Positions 1 to 7,060 of a stretch of 64,000 bases of DNA are shown one piece after another; the stretch's first letter is position 1, and every line of letters begins with the position of its first letter. Origin of the DNA: an uncultured Eubacteriales bacterium (GTDB taxonomy: Bacteria > Bacillota > Clostridia > Oscillospirales > Oscillospiraceae); the NCBI GenBank assembly GCA_949283375.1, contig CASDSM010000029.1:1-64000 (forward strand), given 5' to 3'. The notes under the pieces are model-generated. The model ran no database searches. It was not told the origin of the DNA and worked only from the letters and a program-made list of their open reading frames with translations. Both the position numbers and the translations under genes were made by a program.

Positions 1-9
1 CAAAAACTA

Positions 10-17
10 CCTCCTTT
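10..17 (-). promoter_or_regulatory. ribosome binding site of a gene lying left of the window
   Basis: Read on the minus strand this is AAAGGAGG, a near-perfect Shine-Dalgarno sequence, followed by TAGTTTTTG up to the window edge. The start codon would fall just outside. The gene itself cannot be seen, so this is only a pointer to a leftward gene. Confidence 0.35.
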
Positions 18-96
18 GATTTCTGGTAATGCGGTCGCCAAACCTTTACCATCTTATCATTGGAGGTCGTTTTTTCATATACTGAAGTTTTTATTT

Positions 97-120
97 CCCC
101 CGGTAGAACCGGGGGTTTAT
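97..120. terminator. hairpin, possible terminator
   Basis: A 7-bp GC stem (CCCCCGG / CCGGGGG) has a TAGAA loop. It is flanked by T-rich sequence on the right (TTTAT) and by AAGTTTTTATTT on the left. No plus-strand gene ends here, so its user is unclear. Confidence 0.45.
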
Positions 121-135
121 TTGGCTTCAAGCCGC

Positions 136-169
136 CAAAAAGGTGCCCTCCGGCGAAAGCCGGAGGGCA
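136..169 (-). terminator. terminator of xylB
   Basis: A perfect 11-bp stem (TGCCCTCCGGC / GCCGGAGGGCA) with a GAAA tetraloop sits 24 bases past the xylB stop. On the minus strand it is followed after three bases by TTTTT. This is a classic intrinsic terminator. Confidence 0.85.
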
Positions 170-192
170 TTTGCGTCATCTTTGTGGTGCAA

Positions 193-1668
193 TCAGTCGA
201 TTTCGGGGAAGATGGGCTTGAGCGCGGGGTAGATCTTGCGGAACTTCTGATAGCGCTCCTCGTAGCGCGCGGCGATGGCGGGATCGGGCTCGACGGTCTC
301 CACCACGCGGACCATCGCATCGCAGACCGCCTGGACGGAAGGGTAGGCGCCGCAGGCCACCGCGGCCAGCATCGCGCCGCCCATGCCGGGACCCTGCTCC
401 GACTCGAGGATATCCAGCTTGATGTTGAGCACGTTGGCGAAGATCTTGCGCCAAAGCGGGCTGCGCGCGCCGCCGCCGCAGATCTTGCTGCGCTCGATGG
501 TGATGCCGAGGCTCCTGGCCACCTCAAAGGAGTCGCGGATGGCGAAGGCCACGCCCTCGAGCATCGCCTGGGTCATGTCGGCGCGGGTGGTGTCCATCGT
601 CATGCCGACAAAGGTGCCGCGGGCGTTCGTGTCGTTGATCGGGCTGCGCTCGCCCATCAGGTAGGGCAGGAAGTAGACGTGGTTGCGCCCCAGCTTGTCG
701 TCCGTGATGGGGGCCTGGTTGCCGCTGTAGTCGCTCGTGCCGACGATGTCCTCCATCCACCACTTGTTGCAGGAGGCGGCGGAGAGCATGCAGCCCATCA
801 GGTGATAGTACCCGTCCGCGTGGGCGAAGGAGTGCAGGCCGTTGAACTGGTCCACGCCGAAGTGCTCGGAGGAGATGAAGATGGTGCCCGAGGTGCCGAG
901 GGAGATGTTGCACTTGCCCTCGCCCACCGTGCCGGTGCCCACGGCGGCGGCGGCGTTGTCCCCCGCGCCGGCGGCGACCACCACCGTCTCCGGCAGGCCG
1001 AGGGCGGCGGCGACGGAGGGCTTGAGGGTCCCCACCGGCTCATAGCTCTCGAAGATGCGGGCCATCTGCTCCTCGCGCAGGCCGCAGATCTCCAGCATCT
1101 CGCGGCTCCAGCACTTGTGCTCCACGTCAAAGAGCAGCATGCCGGAGGCGTCGGAGACGTCGGTGCAGTGGACGCCGGTGAGCATATAGGCCAGATAGTC
1201 CTTCGGGAGCATCACCTTGGCGATGCGGGCGAAGTGCTCCGGCTCGTGCTTGCGCAGCCAGAGGACCTTGGGGGCGGTGAAGCCGGCAAAGGCGATGTTC
1301 GCCGTCCAGGCGCTCAGCTTGTCCTTGCCGATCTCGCCGTTGAGGTAGTCCACCTCCCCGGCGGTGCGGCCATCGTTCCAGAGGATGGCGGGACGGATGA
1401 CGTTGTCCTCCGCGTCCAGCACCACCAGGCCGTGCATCTGGCCGCCGAAGCTGATGCCGGCCACCTGGCTCTTGTCCACGTCCCGCACCAGCGCGCGGAT
1501 GCCGTCCATCGACTGGCTCAGCCAGTCCTCCGGGTGCTGCTCCGACCAGCCGGGATGGGGGAAGAAGAGGGGATACTCCCGGGAGACTACGTTGACAATT
1601 TTGCCCTCGCCGTCCATCAGCAGCAGCTTGACCGCAGAGGTGCCCAGGTCCACACCGATGTAGTACAT
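193..1668 (-). CDS. xylB: xylulokinase (FGGY family carbohydrate kinase)
   Basis: Phosphorylates D-xylulose to xylulose 5-phosphate in the cytoplasm, feeding the pentose phosphate pathway. The 491-residue protein starts MYYIGVDLGTSAVK, the phosphate-1 loop of the actin-like ATPase fold. FGGQMHG, WNDGRT and the catalytic-Asp motif GAGDNAA follow, and CGGGARSPLW lies in the C-terminal FGGY domain. The length matches XylB. The start at 1668 is chosen over upstream in-frame codons because AAGGAG precedes it at normal spacing and the family N-terminus begins there. It is monocistronic, with a terminator behind it. A TTGTTAG inverted repeat about 170 bp upstream may be the operator of a xylose repressor. 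No isomerase or sugar transporter is adjacent, so another FGGY substrate cannot be excluded. Confidence 0.9.
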   Translation of the reverse strand: MYYIGVDLGTSAVKLLLMDGEGKIVNVVSREYPLFFPHPGWSEQHPEDWLSQSMDGIRALVRDVDKSQVAGISFGGQMHGLVVLDAEDNVIRPAILWNDGRTAGEVDYLNGEIGKDKLSAWTANIAFAGFTAPKVLWLRKHEPEHFARIAKVMLPKDYLAYMLTGVHCTDVSDASGMLLFDVEHKCWSREMLEICGLREEQMARIFESYEPVGTLKPSVAAALGLPETVVVAAGAGDNAAAAVGTGTVGEGKCNISLGTSGTIFISSEHFGVDQFNGLHSFAHADGYYHLMGCMLSAASCNKWWMEDIVGTSDYSGNQAPITDDKLGRNHVYFLPYLMGERSPINDTNARGTFVGMTMDTTRADMTQAMLEGVAFAIRDSFEVARSLGITIERSKICGGGARSPLWRKIFANVLNIKLDILESEQGPGMGGAMLAAVACGAYPSVQAVCDAMVRVVETVEPDPAIAARYEERYQKFRKIYPALKPIFPEID

Positions 1669-1833
1669 AGTTCTCAATCGCTCCTTTTCCTTGTGATATG
1701 GTGAGAATGCTCCGTTGGCAGGTAGTTTCAGTGTACCGCAATTCATCCGGCCAGACAACGACGATCTTTAGAATACGGTGCGGCCTGCGCGCGCATTTTC
1801 CCGCGTGCGGCAGGGCGGGGGAGGTGGGTCATT

Positions 1834-1857
1834 TTGTTAGTTAGCACAATCTAACAA
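1834..1857. promoter_or_regulatory. operator-like inverted repeat upstream of xylB
   Basis: TTGTTAG, a 10-bp spacer, then CTAACAA form a perfect 7-bp inverted repeat in the divergent region between xylB and the transporter. A minus-strand TTTACA (1880-1875) lies just upstream, so the repeat would sit over the start of xylB transcription. Its layout resembles operators of ROK-type XylR repressors, but that assignment is inferred. Confidence 0.5.
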
Positions 1858-1917
1858 AGAACGGAAGCTGTTTTTGTAAAACGGGGGCGGTTTTCTCACT
1901 TTTCCGGCGGATACCGC

Positions 1918-1946
1918 TTGCGGCGGGCGGCAGAACGTGGTATACT
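1918..1946 (+). promoter_or_regulatory. sigma-70-type promoter for the riboswitch-transporter transcript
   Basis: TTGCGG, 17 bp, then TATACT. Transcription would start about 1953, immediately before the riboswitch core. Confidence 0.75.
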
Positions 1947-1954
1947 TACCTGCA

Positions 1955-2070
1955 CATGAGGGAGTAGTTGGCGCCTTCCCGGCGTGATCAGTCAACATAC
2001 TGGCCCCTGCGGCCTGGCTGATATGAAATAACGAGACTCATGTATGGCAGAGACTGCCGTACATGGGATC
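1955..2070 (+). promoter_or_regulatory. yybP-ykoY (Mn2+) riboswitch
   Basis: The leader carries the conserved pieces of this class in order: GAGGGAGTAG near 1958, AGTCAACATAC near 1990, and ATAACGAGACTCATG near 2028. These are followed by a 12-bp hairpin, CATGTATGGCAG / CTGCCGTACATG (2039-2065). The class senses Mn2+ and commonly controls Mn exporters, including UPF0016 proteins, which is the product encoded just downstream. Recognition is by motif, not by a covariance search. Confidence 0.85.
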
Positions 2071-2076
2071 CGTGTC

Positions 2077-2107
2077 GGCAGTTGTATCGTTACAGCTGCC
2101 CTTTTTC
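2077..2107 (+). terminator. riboswitch expression-platform terminator
   Basis: A 10-bp stem (GGCAGTTGTA / TACAGCTGCC) with a TCGT loop is followed by CTTTTTCTTT. The ascending CGGCAGT (2076-2082) is also complementary to ACTGCCG (2053-2059) in the preceding hairpin. A mutually exclusive antiterminator can therefore form. It sits 34 bases before the transporter start. Confidence 0.85.
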
Positions 2108-2140
2108 TTTGCACGGGGCGGCGGAAAGGAGAAGAGCGAC

Positions 2141-2824
2141 ATGCTCCTGTTCATTCAGATCCTGGCCACCATGTTCATTGCCGAGATGGGGGACAAGACC
2201 CAGCTCCTGCTGGTGGCGATGTCCTCGCGCTACAAGCTGCGCCACATCGTCCTCGGCTCGGCGGCCGCCATCCTCGCCCTGAACGCGCTGGCGGTGGGCG
2301 CCGGGGCGCTGGTCAGCCAGTTCATCCCGGACTACCTCATCAAGCTGATCGCCGCGCTCGCCTTCCTCTACTTCGCCTGGTCGCAGCTGCGGCAGGAGGG
2401 GGAGGAGGAGGAAGCGGCGGGCAGCCAGAGCGCCCATCCCATCCTCGCCGTCTTCGGCACCTTCTTCCTCGCCGAGCTGGGGGACAAGACCCAGCTCACC
2501 GCCATCGCCTTTGCCGCCAGCGAGGGACTGCAAAACGCCCTCACCGTCTGGCTGGCCTGCTCCGCCGGCCTGTTTGCCGCCGACCTGATCGGGATGCTGG
2601 CGGGCTATCTGCTGCTCAACAAGCTGCCGGAGGGCTTCCTGGGGCGGCTGGCGTTCGTGATCTTCGCCGTCTTCGGCGTGACCACCCTGCTGGAGGGCTG
2701 CACCCTGCTGCTCGGCGAGGGCGCGGGGGCCTGGGCCATCACCGCCGCCGTGGCTGTGCTCTTTGCGCTGCTCTGTGTCTGGACCTGGCGGCGCTGCCGC
2801 AGCCGGGCAGGGGAGACCTCCTGA
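2141..2824 (+). CDS. UPF0016/TMEM165-GDT1 family Mn2+ (Ca2+) transporter
   Basis: A 227-residue integral membrane protein, likely a manganese exporter of the inner membrane. Two homologous halves of about three helices each carry the family signature E-x-G-D-K-T: EMGDKTQ near residue 14 and ELGDKTQ near residue 120. A charged linker rich in Glu joins them. The length is normal for the family. ATG 2141 is chosen because AAAGGAG precedes it and the first signature follows in the expected place; an in-frame start at 2063 would lie inside the riboswitch terminator. The Mn-type riboswitch directly upstream supports metal export, with high Mn2+ expected to allow readthrough. Confidence 0.9.
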   Translation: MLLFIQILATMFIAEMGDKTQLLLVAMSSRYKLRHIVLGSAAAILALNALAVGAGALVSQFIPDYLIKLIAALAFLYFAWSQLRQEGEEEEAAGSQSAHPILAVFGTFFLAELGDKTQLTAIAFAASEGLQNALTVWLACSAGLFAADLIGMLAGYLLLNKLPEGFLGRLAFVIFAVFGVTTLLEGCTLLLGEGAGAWAITAAVAVLFALLCVWTWRRCRSRAGETS

Positions 2825-2846
2825 GGCTCCGGCGCGGGAACGGCAG

Positions 2847-2892
2847 CGGCGCGGGACACCGGTGAGCGCATCCGGTATCCCGCGCCGTTTTT
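2847..2892 (+). terminator. terminator after the UPF0016 gene
   Basis: A long stem, CGGCGCGGGACACCGG against CCGGTATCCCGCGCCG, ends in GTTTTTCC. It lies between this gene and the convergent marR-type gene. Confidence 0.85.
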
Positions 2893-2929
2893 CCTTTGAT
2901 TTCGACGGTCCGGGCCTGCGGCTTCGCCG

Positions 2930-3361
2930 TCAGCCTCCGTGGCTGAGCACCTCGGCGAGCAGGTTGAGGCCGTCGAGGATGCGCTGGCGCCCGTCCTCGT
3001 CCAGCTCCTTGAGCGCCTCGGCAAAGCGGTCGCTGGCATAGCTCTCCGTCTCGGCGCGCATCTGGCGGAATTTGTCCGTCACCGAGACAAATATCTTTCT
3101 CCGGTCCTGCTCCGCCCGCAGGCGCTGCGCCAGCCCCAGACGCTCCAGCCGGTCCACCACGCCGGAGGTGGTGCTGTTTGCGCTGCCCGTCGCCTTGGCC
3201 AGCTCGCTGATCGGCATCGGCCCGTCCGCGTCCAGGATCATCAGCGTCACAGTCTGCGGATACGTCAGGTTCAACCGTCCCAGATATCCCTGGGACTTGA
3301 TGGACATCTGCCGGCTTGCCCGCAGGTATGCGTGCAGGATCTGGTTTGCGCTGTCCGTCAT
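2930..3361 (-). CDS. MarR family transcriptional regulator
   Basis: A 143-residue dimeric winged-helix repressor or activator. Helices typical of MarR flank a winged helix-turn-helix: PISELAKATGSANSTTSGVV (about residues 50-69) is the recognition region, followed by the wing RAEQDRRKIFVSVT. The N- and C-terminal helices form the dimer interface. The start at 3361 has GGGGAGGG at good spacing. It is transcribed divergently from the ABC-2 permease gene at 3602, and the two promoters are about 90 bp apart. Control of that permease or of itself is plausible but not shown. The ligand is unknown. Confidence 0.88.
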   Translation of the reverse strand: MTDSANQILHAYLRASRQMSIKSQGYLGRLNLTYPQTVTLMILDADGPMPISELAKATGSANSTTSGVVDRLERLGLAQRLRAEQDRRKIFVSVTDKFRQMRAETESYASDRFAEALKELDEDGRQRILDGLNLLAEVLSHGG

Positions 3362-3405
3362 GTCATGTCCCTCCCCGAATCACTTCGTATACAGATGGTA
3401 ATCTA

Positions 3406-3435
3406 ATCATAATCCAATTTTTCGCCCTCCGTCAA
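3406..3435 (-). promoter_or_regulatory. promoter of the marR-type gene
   Basis: On the minus strand TTGACG, an 18-bp spacer, then TATGAT, about 45 bases before the start codon. Confidence 0.75.
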
Positions 3436-3525
3436 CCGTGTGAAAGCGCAATTCACGGTTTATTCACACACTTTTTACCGTTTGTTCGTCTTCTTTCCCG
3501 CCCGCTCTCTTTTCCCGCGCGGCAG

Positions 3526-3554
3526 TTGACATCCCCGCCGCGGACTGCTAGAAT
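3526..3554 (+). promoter_or_regulatory. promoter of the ABC-2 permease gene
   Basis: TTGACA, 17 bp, TAGAAT: a near-consensus vegetative promoter about 45 bp before the start codon. Confidence 0.85.
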
Positions 3555-3601
3555 GAAGAAGTTATCCACTTTCGTGAAAACTGGACTGAGGAGCAGCTTC
3601 T

Positions 3602-4384
3602 ATGCGACATTTTCTTCACGATCTCCAGCGCTACTACCGCTATATCTTCTATTCCGCCAAATGCATGCTCAAGCAGGAGGTGGCCAACTCCTTCCTCAAC
3701 TGGGTCTGGCTGATCCTCAACCCGATCCTCTTCATGCTGGTCTACGCCTTTGTGCAGATCGTCGTGTTCGGGAACAAGACGCCCTACCTGGCCTCCTTTA
3801 TCTTCGTCGCCCTGACCGCCTGGAACTTCTTCAACGCCTGCATCGGCAGCAGCGTGCGCATGATGAAGCGGTATCAGGGCATCATCTCCAAGGTCTATGT
3901 GCCCAAATTCGTCTTTCTGCTGTCCAATATGATGGTCAACGGCTTCAAGATGCTCGTCTCCTTCGCCATCACGCTGGTGTCCATCTGGATCTATCAGGTC
4001 CCCTTCTCCCCGTTGATGTTCTGGTCCGTCCCCTATCTGCTGCTGCTCTTCCTCGTCTCGTTTGGCCTGAGCTGCATCCTGCTGCACGTCGGGGTCTTCA
4101 TTGACGATCTGGCCAACATCGTCCAGATCGCGTTGCGGATGCTCTTCTTCCTCTCCGGCGTGTTCTACGACCTGGAGGGCCGGCTGGGCGGCCTCGGGGG
4201 CGTCCTCGCCGAGCGGCTCAACCCGGTCGCCCATGTCATCGTACAGCTTCGCCGCGTGATGCTCTACAACACCCCGCCCGATCTGCGCTGGTTCCTCCTC
4301 TGGACAGCTGCCGGGCTTCTGCTCACCGCCATCGGCGTCTCGCTCATCTACCGCTACGAGCGCCGCTACGTCAAATCCATCTGA
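3602..4384 (+). CDS. ABC-2 type export permease (polysaccharide/polyol-phosphate class)
   Basis: A 260-residue membrane protein with six predicted helices, matching TagG/Wzm-type permeases that move lipid-linked polysaccharides or teichoic-acid polymers outward. The N-terminal amphipathic stretch with NSFLNWVWLILNP and the conserved FYDLE ... LNPVAHVIVQLRRVMLYN region near residues 186-220 are family hallmarks. RBS GAGGAG precedes the start. Such permeases need an ATPase partner, usually the next gene. Here the gene is followed by a terminator and a tRNA, so the partner is absent locally. It has its own strong promoter and is divergent from a MarR regulator. Confidence 0.88.
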   Translation: MRHFLHDLQRYYRYIFYSAKCMLKQEVANSFLNWVWLILNPILFMLVYAFVQIVVFGNKTPYLASFIFVALTAWNFFNACIGSSVRMMKRYQGIISKVYVPKFVFLLSNMMVNGFKMLVSFAITLVSIWIYQVPFSPLMFWSVPYLLLLFLVSFGLSCILLHVGVFIDDLANIVQIALRMLFFLSGVFYDLEGRLGGLGGVLAERLNPVAHVIVQLRRVMLYNTPPDLRWFLLWTAAGLLLTAIGVSLIYRYERRYVKSI

Positions 4385-4397
4385 TTCATCTGAACGA

Positions 4398-4436
4398 GCC
4401 GCCCGCCGGCATAATGCCGGCGGGCGGCGCTCCGTT
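4398..4436 (+). terminator. terminator after the ABC-2 permease
   Basis: GCCGCCCGCCGGCAT and ATGCCGGCGGGCGGC form a perfect 15-bp inverted repeat followed by GCTCCGTTTT. Confidence 0.75.
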
Positions 4437-4461
4437 TTCAGAAAAAAGATGAAATTCCCCC

Positions 4462-4490
4462 TTGACATTCCGGTGACTGCCGGGTATAAT
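4462..4490 (+). promoter_or_regulatory. promoter of tRNA-Gly
   Basis: TTGACA, 17 bp, TATAAT: perfect consensus hexamers, 12 bp before the mature tRNA 5' end. Confidence 0.92.
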
Positions 4491-4502
4491 AGCATTCGTT
4501 CC

Positions 4503-4575
4503 GCGGGAGTAGCTCATCTGGTAGAGCGCCACCTTGCCAAGGTGGAGGTAGCGAGTTCGAGCCTCGTCTTCCGCT
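4503..4575 (+). tRNA. tRNA-Gly (anticodon GCC)
   Basis: The cloverleaf is complete. The acceptor stem pairs GCGGGAG with CTTCCGC and the D arm is GCTC/GAGC. The anticodon stem CCACC/GGTGG has loop TTGCCAA, giving anticodon GCC. The T arm is GCGAG-TTCGAGC-CTCGT and the discriminator is T. The CCA end is not encoded. Confidence 0.97.
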
Positions 4576-4581
4576 CTCAAG

Positions 4582-4610
4582 CCCGGACGCATCTGCGTCC
4601 GGGTATTTTT
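4582..4610 (+). terminator. terminator of tRNA-Gly
   Basis: CCCGGACGCA / TGCGTCCGGG followed by TATTTTTT. The same hairpin, with the loop bases changed, occurs again at 4831-4857. Confidence 0.85.
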
Positions 4611-4860
4611 TCGGGCAAATGCAAGCATTTGCCCGAATTTGCAGTCCCGCCGCGCGCACTCCCTTCGGTCGCACACTTGCGGGACTATCGGTATTTTTGG
4701 CCCGGTACAACAAGGTGAATTGCCCCGCAGGGGCAAGAGGAGGCCCCTTGGGGGTGCCCGTGCCAAAAATAAATTGCACTCTATTTGGCCCTGCGGGCCA
4801 AACTCGGTGAGACCTTTTTTGACACTCTGGCCCGGACGCAGATGCGTCCGGGTATTTCAT
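4610..4860. other. gene-free spacer made of consecutive palindromes
   Basis: No credible gene is seen. The stretch holds a 13-bp perfect palindrome (TTCGGGCAAATGC / GCATTTGCCCGAA, 4610-4637) and AGTCCCGC/GCGGGACT around 4643-4685. TGCCCCGCAGGGGCA lies near 4720 and TTTGGCCCTGCGGGCCAAA near 4783. A second copy of the tRNA terminator hairpin (4831-4857) closes it. Part of it is a copy of a dispersed repeat. Confidence 0.7.
4681..4825 (-). repeat. dispersed intergenic repeat, copy 1 (minus orientation)
   Basis: Its reverse complement aligns with 12181-12280. Both begin GTGTCAAAAA, then GGTCTCAC, then GAGTTTGGCCCGCAGGG, then CCAAATAG. Both contain ATTTTTGGCACGG and end near CCGGGCC, AAAATAC and GTCC. 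Copy 1 carries about 45 extra bases before the last block. Confidence 0.8.
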
Positions 4861-4889
4861 TTTTTGCGCGAAGTTTTTTCGTCCGCCGC

Positions 4890-4918
4890 TTGTAATTGCG
4901 GCGGACGGGGCTTATAAT
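4890..4918 (+). promoter_or_regulatory. promoter of the folT-folC operon
   Basis: TTGTAA, 17 bp, TATAAT. The -35 lies in the loop of a 9-bp inverted repeat (GTCCGCCGC / GCGGCGGAC). Confidence 0.8.
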
Positions 4919-4952
4919 AGCCTCGCCAGCCCTCGGACTGAGCATGTAAAAT

Positions 4953-5079
4953 CAGGCAGAGTAGGTCTGCGCGTGTTGAGACGGCCCAGCGCCGTCCCAG
5001 TGCCGGTGGAACGGGGAGTTGTCCGCCGGACGAATTGGCCGATCCGGCCAGCAGTGCGCAGTCCGCATCCCGCTGCCGC
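4953..5079 (+). promoter_or_regulatory. tetrahydrofolate (THF) riboswitch
   Basis: The leader contains GGCAGAGTAGGTCTGCGCGT (4955-4974), matching the GGAGAGUAG...CGCGU core of the folT riboswitch. The 3' part, GTGCGCAGTCCGCATCCCGC then TGCC, closes P1 (GGCAG/CTGCC) and P2 (CTGCGC/GCGCAG). The class binds reduced folates and precedes folT and folate genes, as here. The internal P3 region is longer than in the compact examples. Confidence 0.85.
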
Positions 5080-5097
5080 ATAGTCAGATCGGCTTTG

Positions 5098-5131
5098 GGA
5101 TGCGTTCACTTCGGTGGGGGCATCCTTTTTT
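5098..5131 (+). terminator. THF riboswitch terminator
   Basis: GGATGCGTTCAC-TTCG-GTGGGGGCATCC followed by TTTTTT. GGGATGCG (5097-5104) is perfectly complementary to CGCATCCC (5064-5071) of the aptamer, giving a clear antiterminator alternative. Folate binding should keep the aptamer strand busy and allow termination. Confidence 0.85.
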
Positions 5132-5172
5132 CTGTCTCTCTATGTGGCGACTGCCAAAAGGAGTGTCCTGTC

Positions 5173-5775
5173 ATGCAAGAGAGAATCAGAAACCCCTTCC
5201 GCGCCTCGGCGGACGAGCTGCGCAGCCCCCGCGCGCTGGCCCTGACCGCCCTGCTCATCGGCATCAACATCACCCTCGACCTGCTCAACATCCGCGTCCA
5301 GGTCACGCCGCAGCTGCGCATCGGCTTCGGCTTCCTCTGCAACGCCTCGGCGGCCATGCTCTTCGGACCCACGGTGGGGATGATGGCCGGGGTGTGCAGC
5401 GATGTGCTCGGCTACCTGATGAACACCGGCGGCGGGGCCTACTTCCCCGGCTATACCCTCACGGCGGTCATGGGCGGGCTGATCTACGGCCTCTGCCTCT
5501 ACCGCCCCTCTGAACAGCGGGGGATGCGCCTGGCGCGGTGCTTCCTCGCCAAGGGGCTGGTGAACGTGGTCTGCAACCTCGGTCTGAACACCCTCTGGCT
5601 CTCCCTCACCGGCGGGGACGCCTTCTTCGCCCTGCTGCCGCTGCGCGCGGTGAAGAATTTGCTGCTCTGGCCGATGGAGAGCCTGCTGCTCTTCGCCGTG
5701 CTGGAGACGGTGCGCCGCATCAGCCTCCAGTTCCCCGACGCCCGCCGCGTCTCCGGGAGGAGGGCCGGGCTGTGA
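5173..5775 (+). CDS. folT: folate-specific ECF transporter S component FolT
   Basis: A 200-residue membrane protein with about six helices, the substrate-binding subunit of an energy-coupling-factor importer. It captures folates and docks on the shared EcfA-A'-T module encoded elsewhere. Family features are the N-terminal SPRALALTALLIGINITLDL segment, the glycine-rich PTVGMMAGVCSDVLGYL region and the C-terminal ARCFLAKGLVNVVCNLGLNT helix. ATG 5173 has AAAAGGAG at 5154-5161; upstream in-frame codons lie inside the riboswitch terminator. Its stop overlaps the folC start (GTGA), so the two genes are translationally coupled. Expression should fall when cellular THF is high. Confidence 0.9.
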   Translation: MQERIRNPFRASADELRSPRALALTALLIGINITLDLLNIRVQVTPQLRIGFGFLCNASAAMLFGPTVGMMAGVCSDVLGYLMNTGGGAYFPGYTLTAVMGGLIYGLCLYRPSEQRGMRLARCFLAKGLVNVVCNLGLNTLWLSLTGGDAFFALLPLRAVKNLLLWPMESLLLFAVLETVRRISLQFPDARRVSGRRAGL

Positions 5776-7049
5776 CGGTGGAGGAGGCGCTGGAGTATAT
5801 CCACTCCGTCCGCTGGCAGAGCCGCCGCCCCGGGCTGGAGCGCATCCTCCGCCTGCTCACGGCGCTGGGCGATCCCCAGCATGACCTGCGCTTCGTCCAC
5901 GTCGCCGGGACGAACGGGAAGGGCTCCACCTGCGCCTGCATCGCCTCCATCCTCCAGGCGGCGGGATACCGGACGGGGCTGTATACCTCCCCCTTCCTCT
6001 ATCGCTTTCACGAGCGCTTCCGCGTGAACGGGGAGGAGATCTCTGACGCCGCGCTCTGCGCCCTGGTGGAGGAGATCCGCCCCGCCGCCGAGGCCCTGCC
6101 GGAGGCCCCGACCGAGTTTGAGCTGATCACGGCGATGGCGATGTGCCATTTCCGCCGCCAGCGCTGCGACATCGTCGTGCTGGAGGTGGGGCTGGGCGGC
6201 GCGCTCGACCCGACGAACGTGATCGACTGCCCCGACCTCGCCGTCATCACCGCTCTCGGCCTGGACCACACCCGCGAGCTGGGCGGCACGCTGGCCGAGA
6301 TCGCCGCCGCCAAGGCGGGCATCCTCAAGCCGGGCGGCCGCGCACTCTCCCTTGGCGGCGCGCCGGAGGCGGACGAGGTGATCGCGTGCACCGCCGCCCG
6401 TCAGGGCGTCCGCCTGACCGTGCTCGACCGCAGCCTGCTCGCCGTGCGCGCGCTGGAGACGGACTGTACCGTGATGGACTTCAGCCCCTATGCCGCCCTG
6501 CGCCTGCCGCTGCTCGGGAGCTACCAGCCGGAGAACGCCGCCCTCGCCATCACCGCCGCCCTCCTCCTGCGCCGGGACGGCTGGACGATTTCGGACGGGG
6601 CCATCCGCCGCGGGATCGAGACGGTGCGCTGGCCCGGCCGCTTTGAACTGCTGCGCACGGAGCCCCCCTTCGTTCTCGACGGGGCGCACAACCCGCAGGG
6701 AGTCCGCGCCGCGGCGGAGAGCCTCGCCGCGCGCTGGCCGGGGCGGAGATTCGTCTATCTGCTCGGCATCCTCGCCGACAAGGACGCCGGAGAGATGCTC
6801 CGGCCACTCGCCGCCCAGGCCGCCGCCTTTGTCACCCTCACGCCCCCCTCGCCCCGCGCGCTGGCGGCGGAGGAGCTGGCCCGGATGCTCACTGCGTCCA
6901 CCGGCCTGCCCGCCCGCCCCGCCGGGAGCCCGGAGGAGGGCGTCCGGCTGGCCCTCACGCTCGCCGGGGAGACCTGCGGCGTCTGCGCCCTCGGGAGCCT
7001 CTACCTCTCCCACCCCATCCGCGCCGCTCTGGACGGCGGTCAGAATTAG
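5772..7049 (+). CDS. folC: folylpolyglutamate/dihydrofolate synthase
   Basis: Adds glutamate to dihydropteroate or to tetrahydrofolate in the cytoplasm, trapping folate inside the cell. The 425-residue Mur-ligase-type protein has the P-loop GTNGKGST near residue 50, EVGLGGALDPTNV, the LDHTRELGGT metal/ATP segment and the C-terminal DGAHNPQG motif. The start is GTG 5772, overlapping the folT stop and preceded by GGGAGGAGGG. Co-transcription with FolT makes sense: imported folates are retained by glutamylation. A strong terminator follows. Confidence 0.93.
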   Translation: MTVEEALEYIHSVRWQSRRPGLERILRLLTALGDPQHDLRFVHVAGTNGKGSTCACIASILQAAGYRTGLYTSPFLYRFHERFRVNGEEISDAALCALVEEIRPAAEALPEAPTEFELITAMAMCHFRRQRCDIVVLEVGLGGALDPTNVIDCPDLAVITALGLDHTRELGGTLAEIAAAKAGILKPGGRALSLGGAPEADEVIACTAARQGVRLTVLDRSLLAVRALETDCTVMDFSPYAALRLPLLGSYQPENAALAITAALLLRRDGWTISDGAIRRGIETVRWPGRFELLRTEPPFVLDGAHNPQGVRAAAESLAARWPGRRFVYLLGILADKDAGEMLRPLAAQAAAFVTLTPPSPRALAAEELARMLTASTGLPARPAGSPEEGVRLALTLAGETCGVCALGSLYLSHPIRAALDGGQN

Positions 7050-7060
7050 CAGTCCTCCAC

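Noticed and set aside
16-1704. 562-residue plus-strand ORF
   Set aside because: It is the antisense shadow of xylB, with low-complexity Ala/Gly/His/Val translation typical of GC-rich third-position bias.
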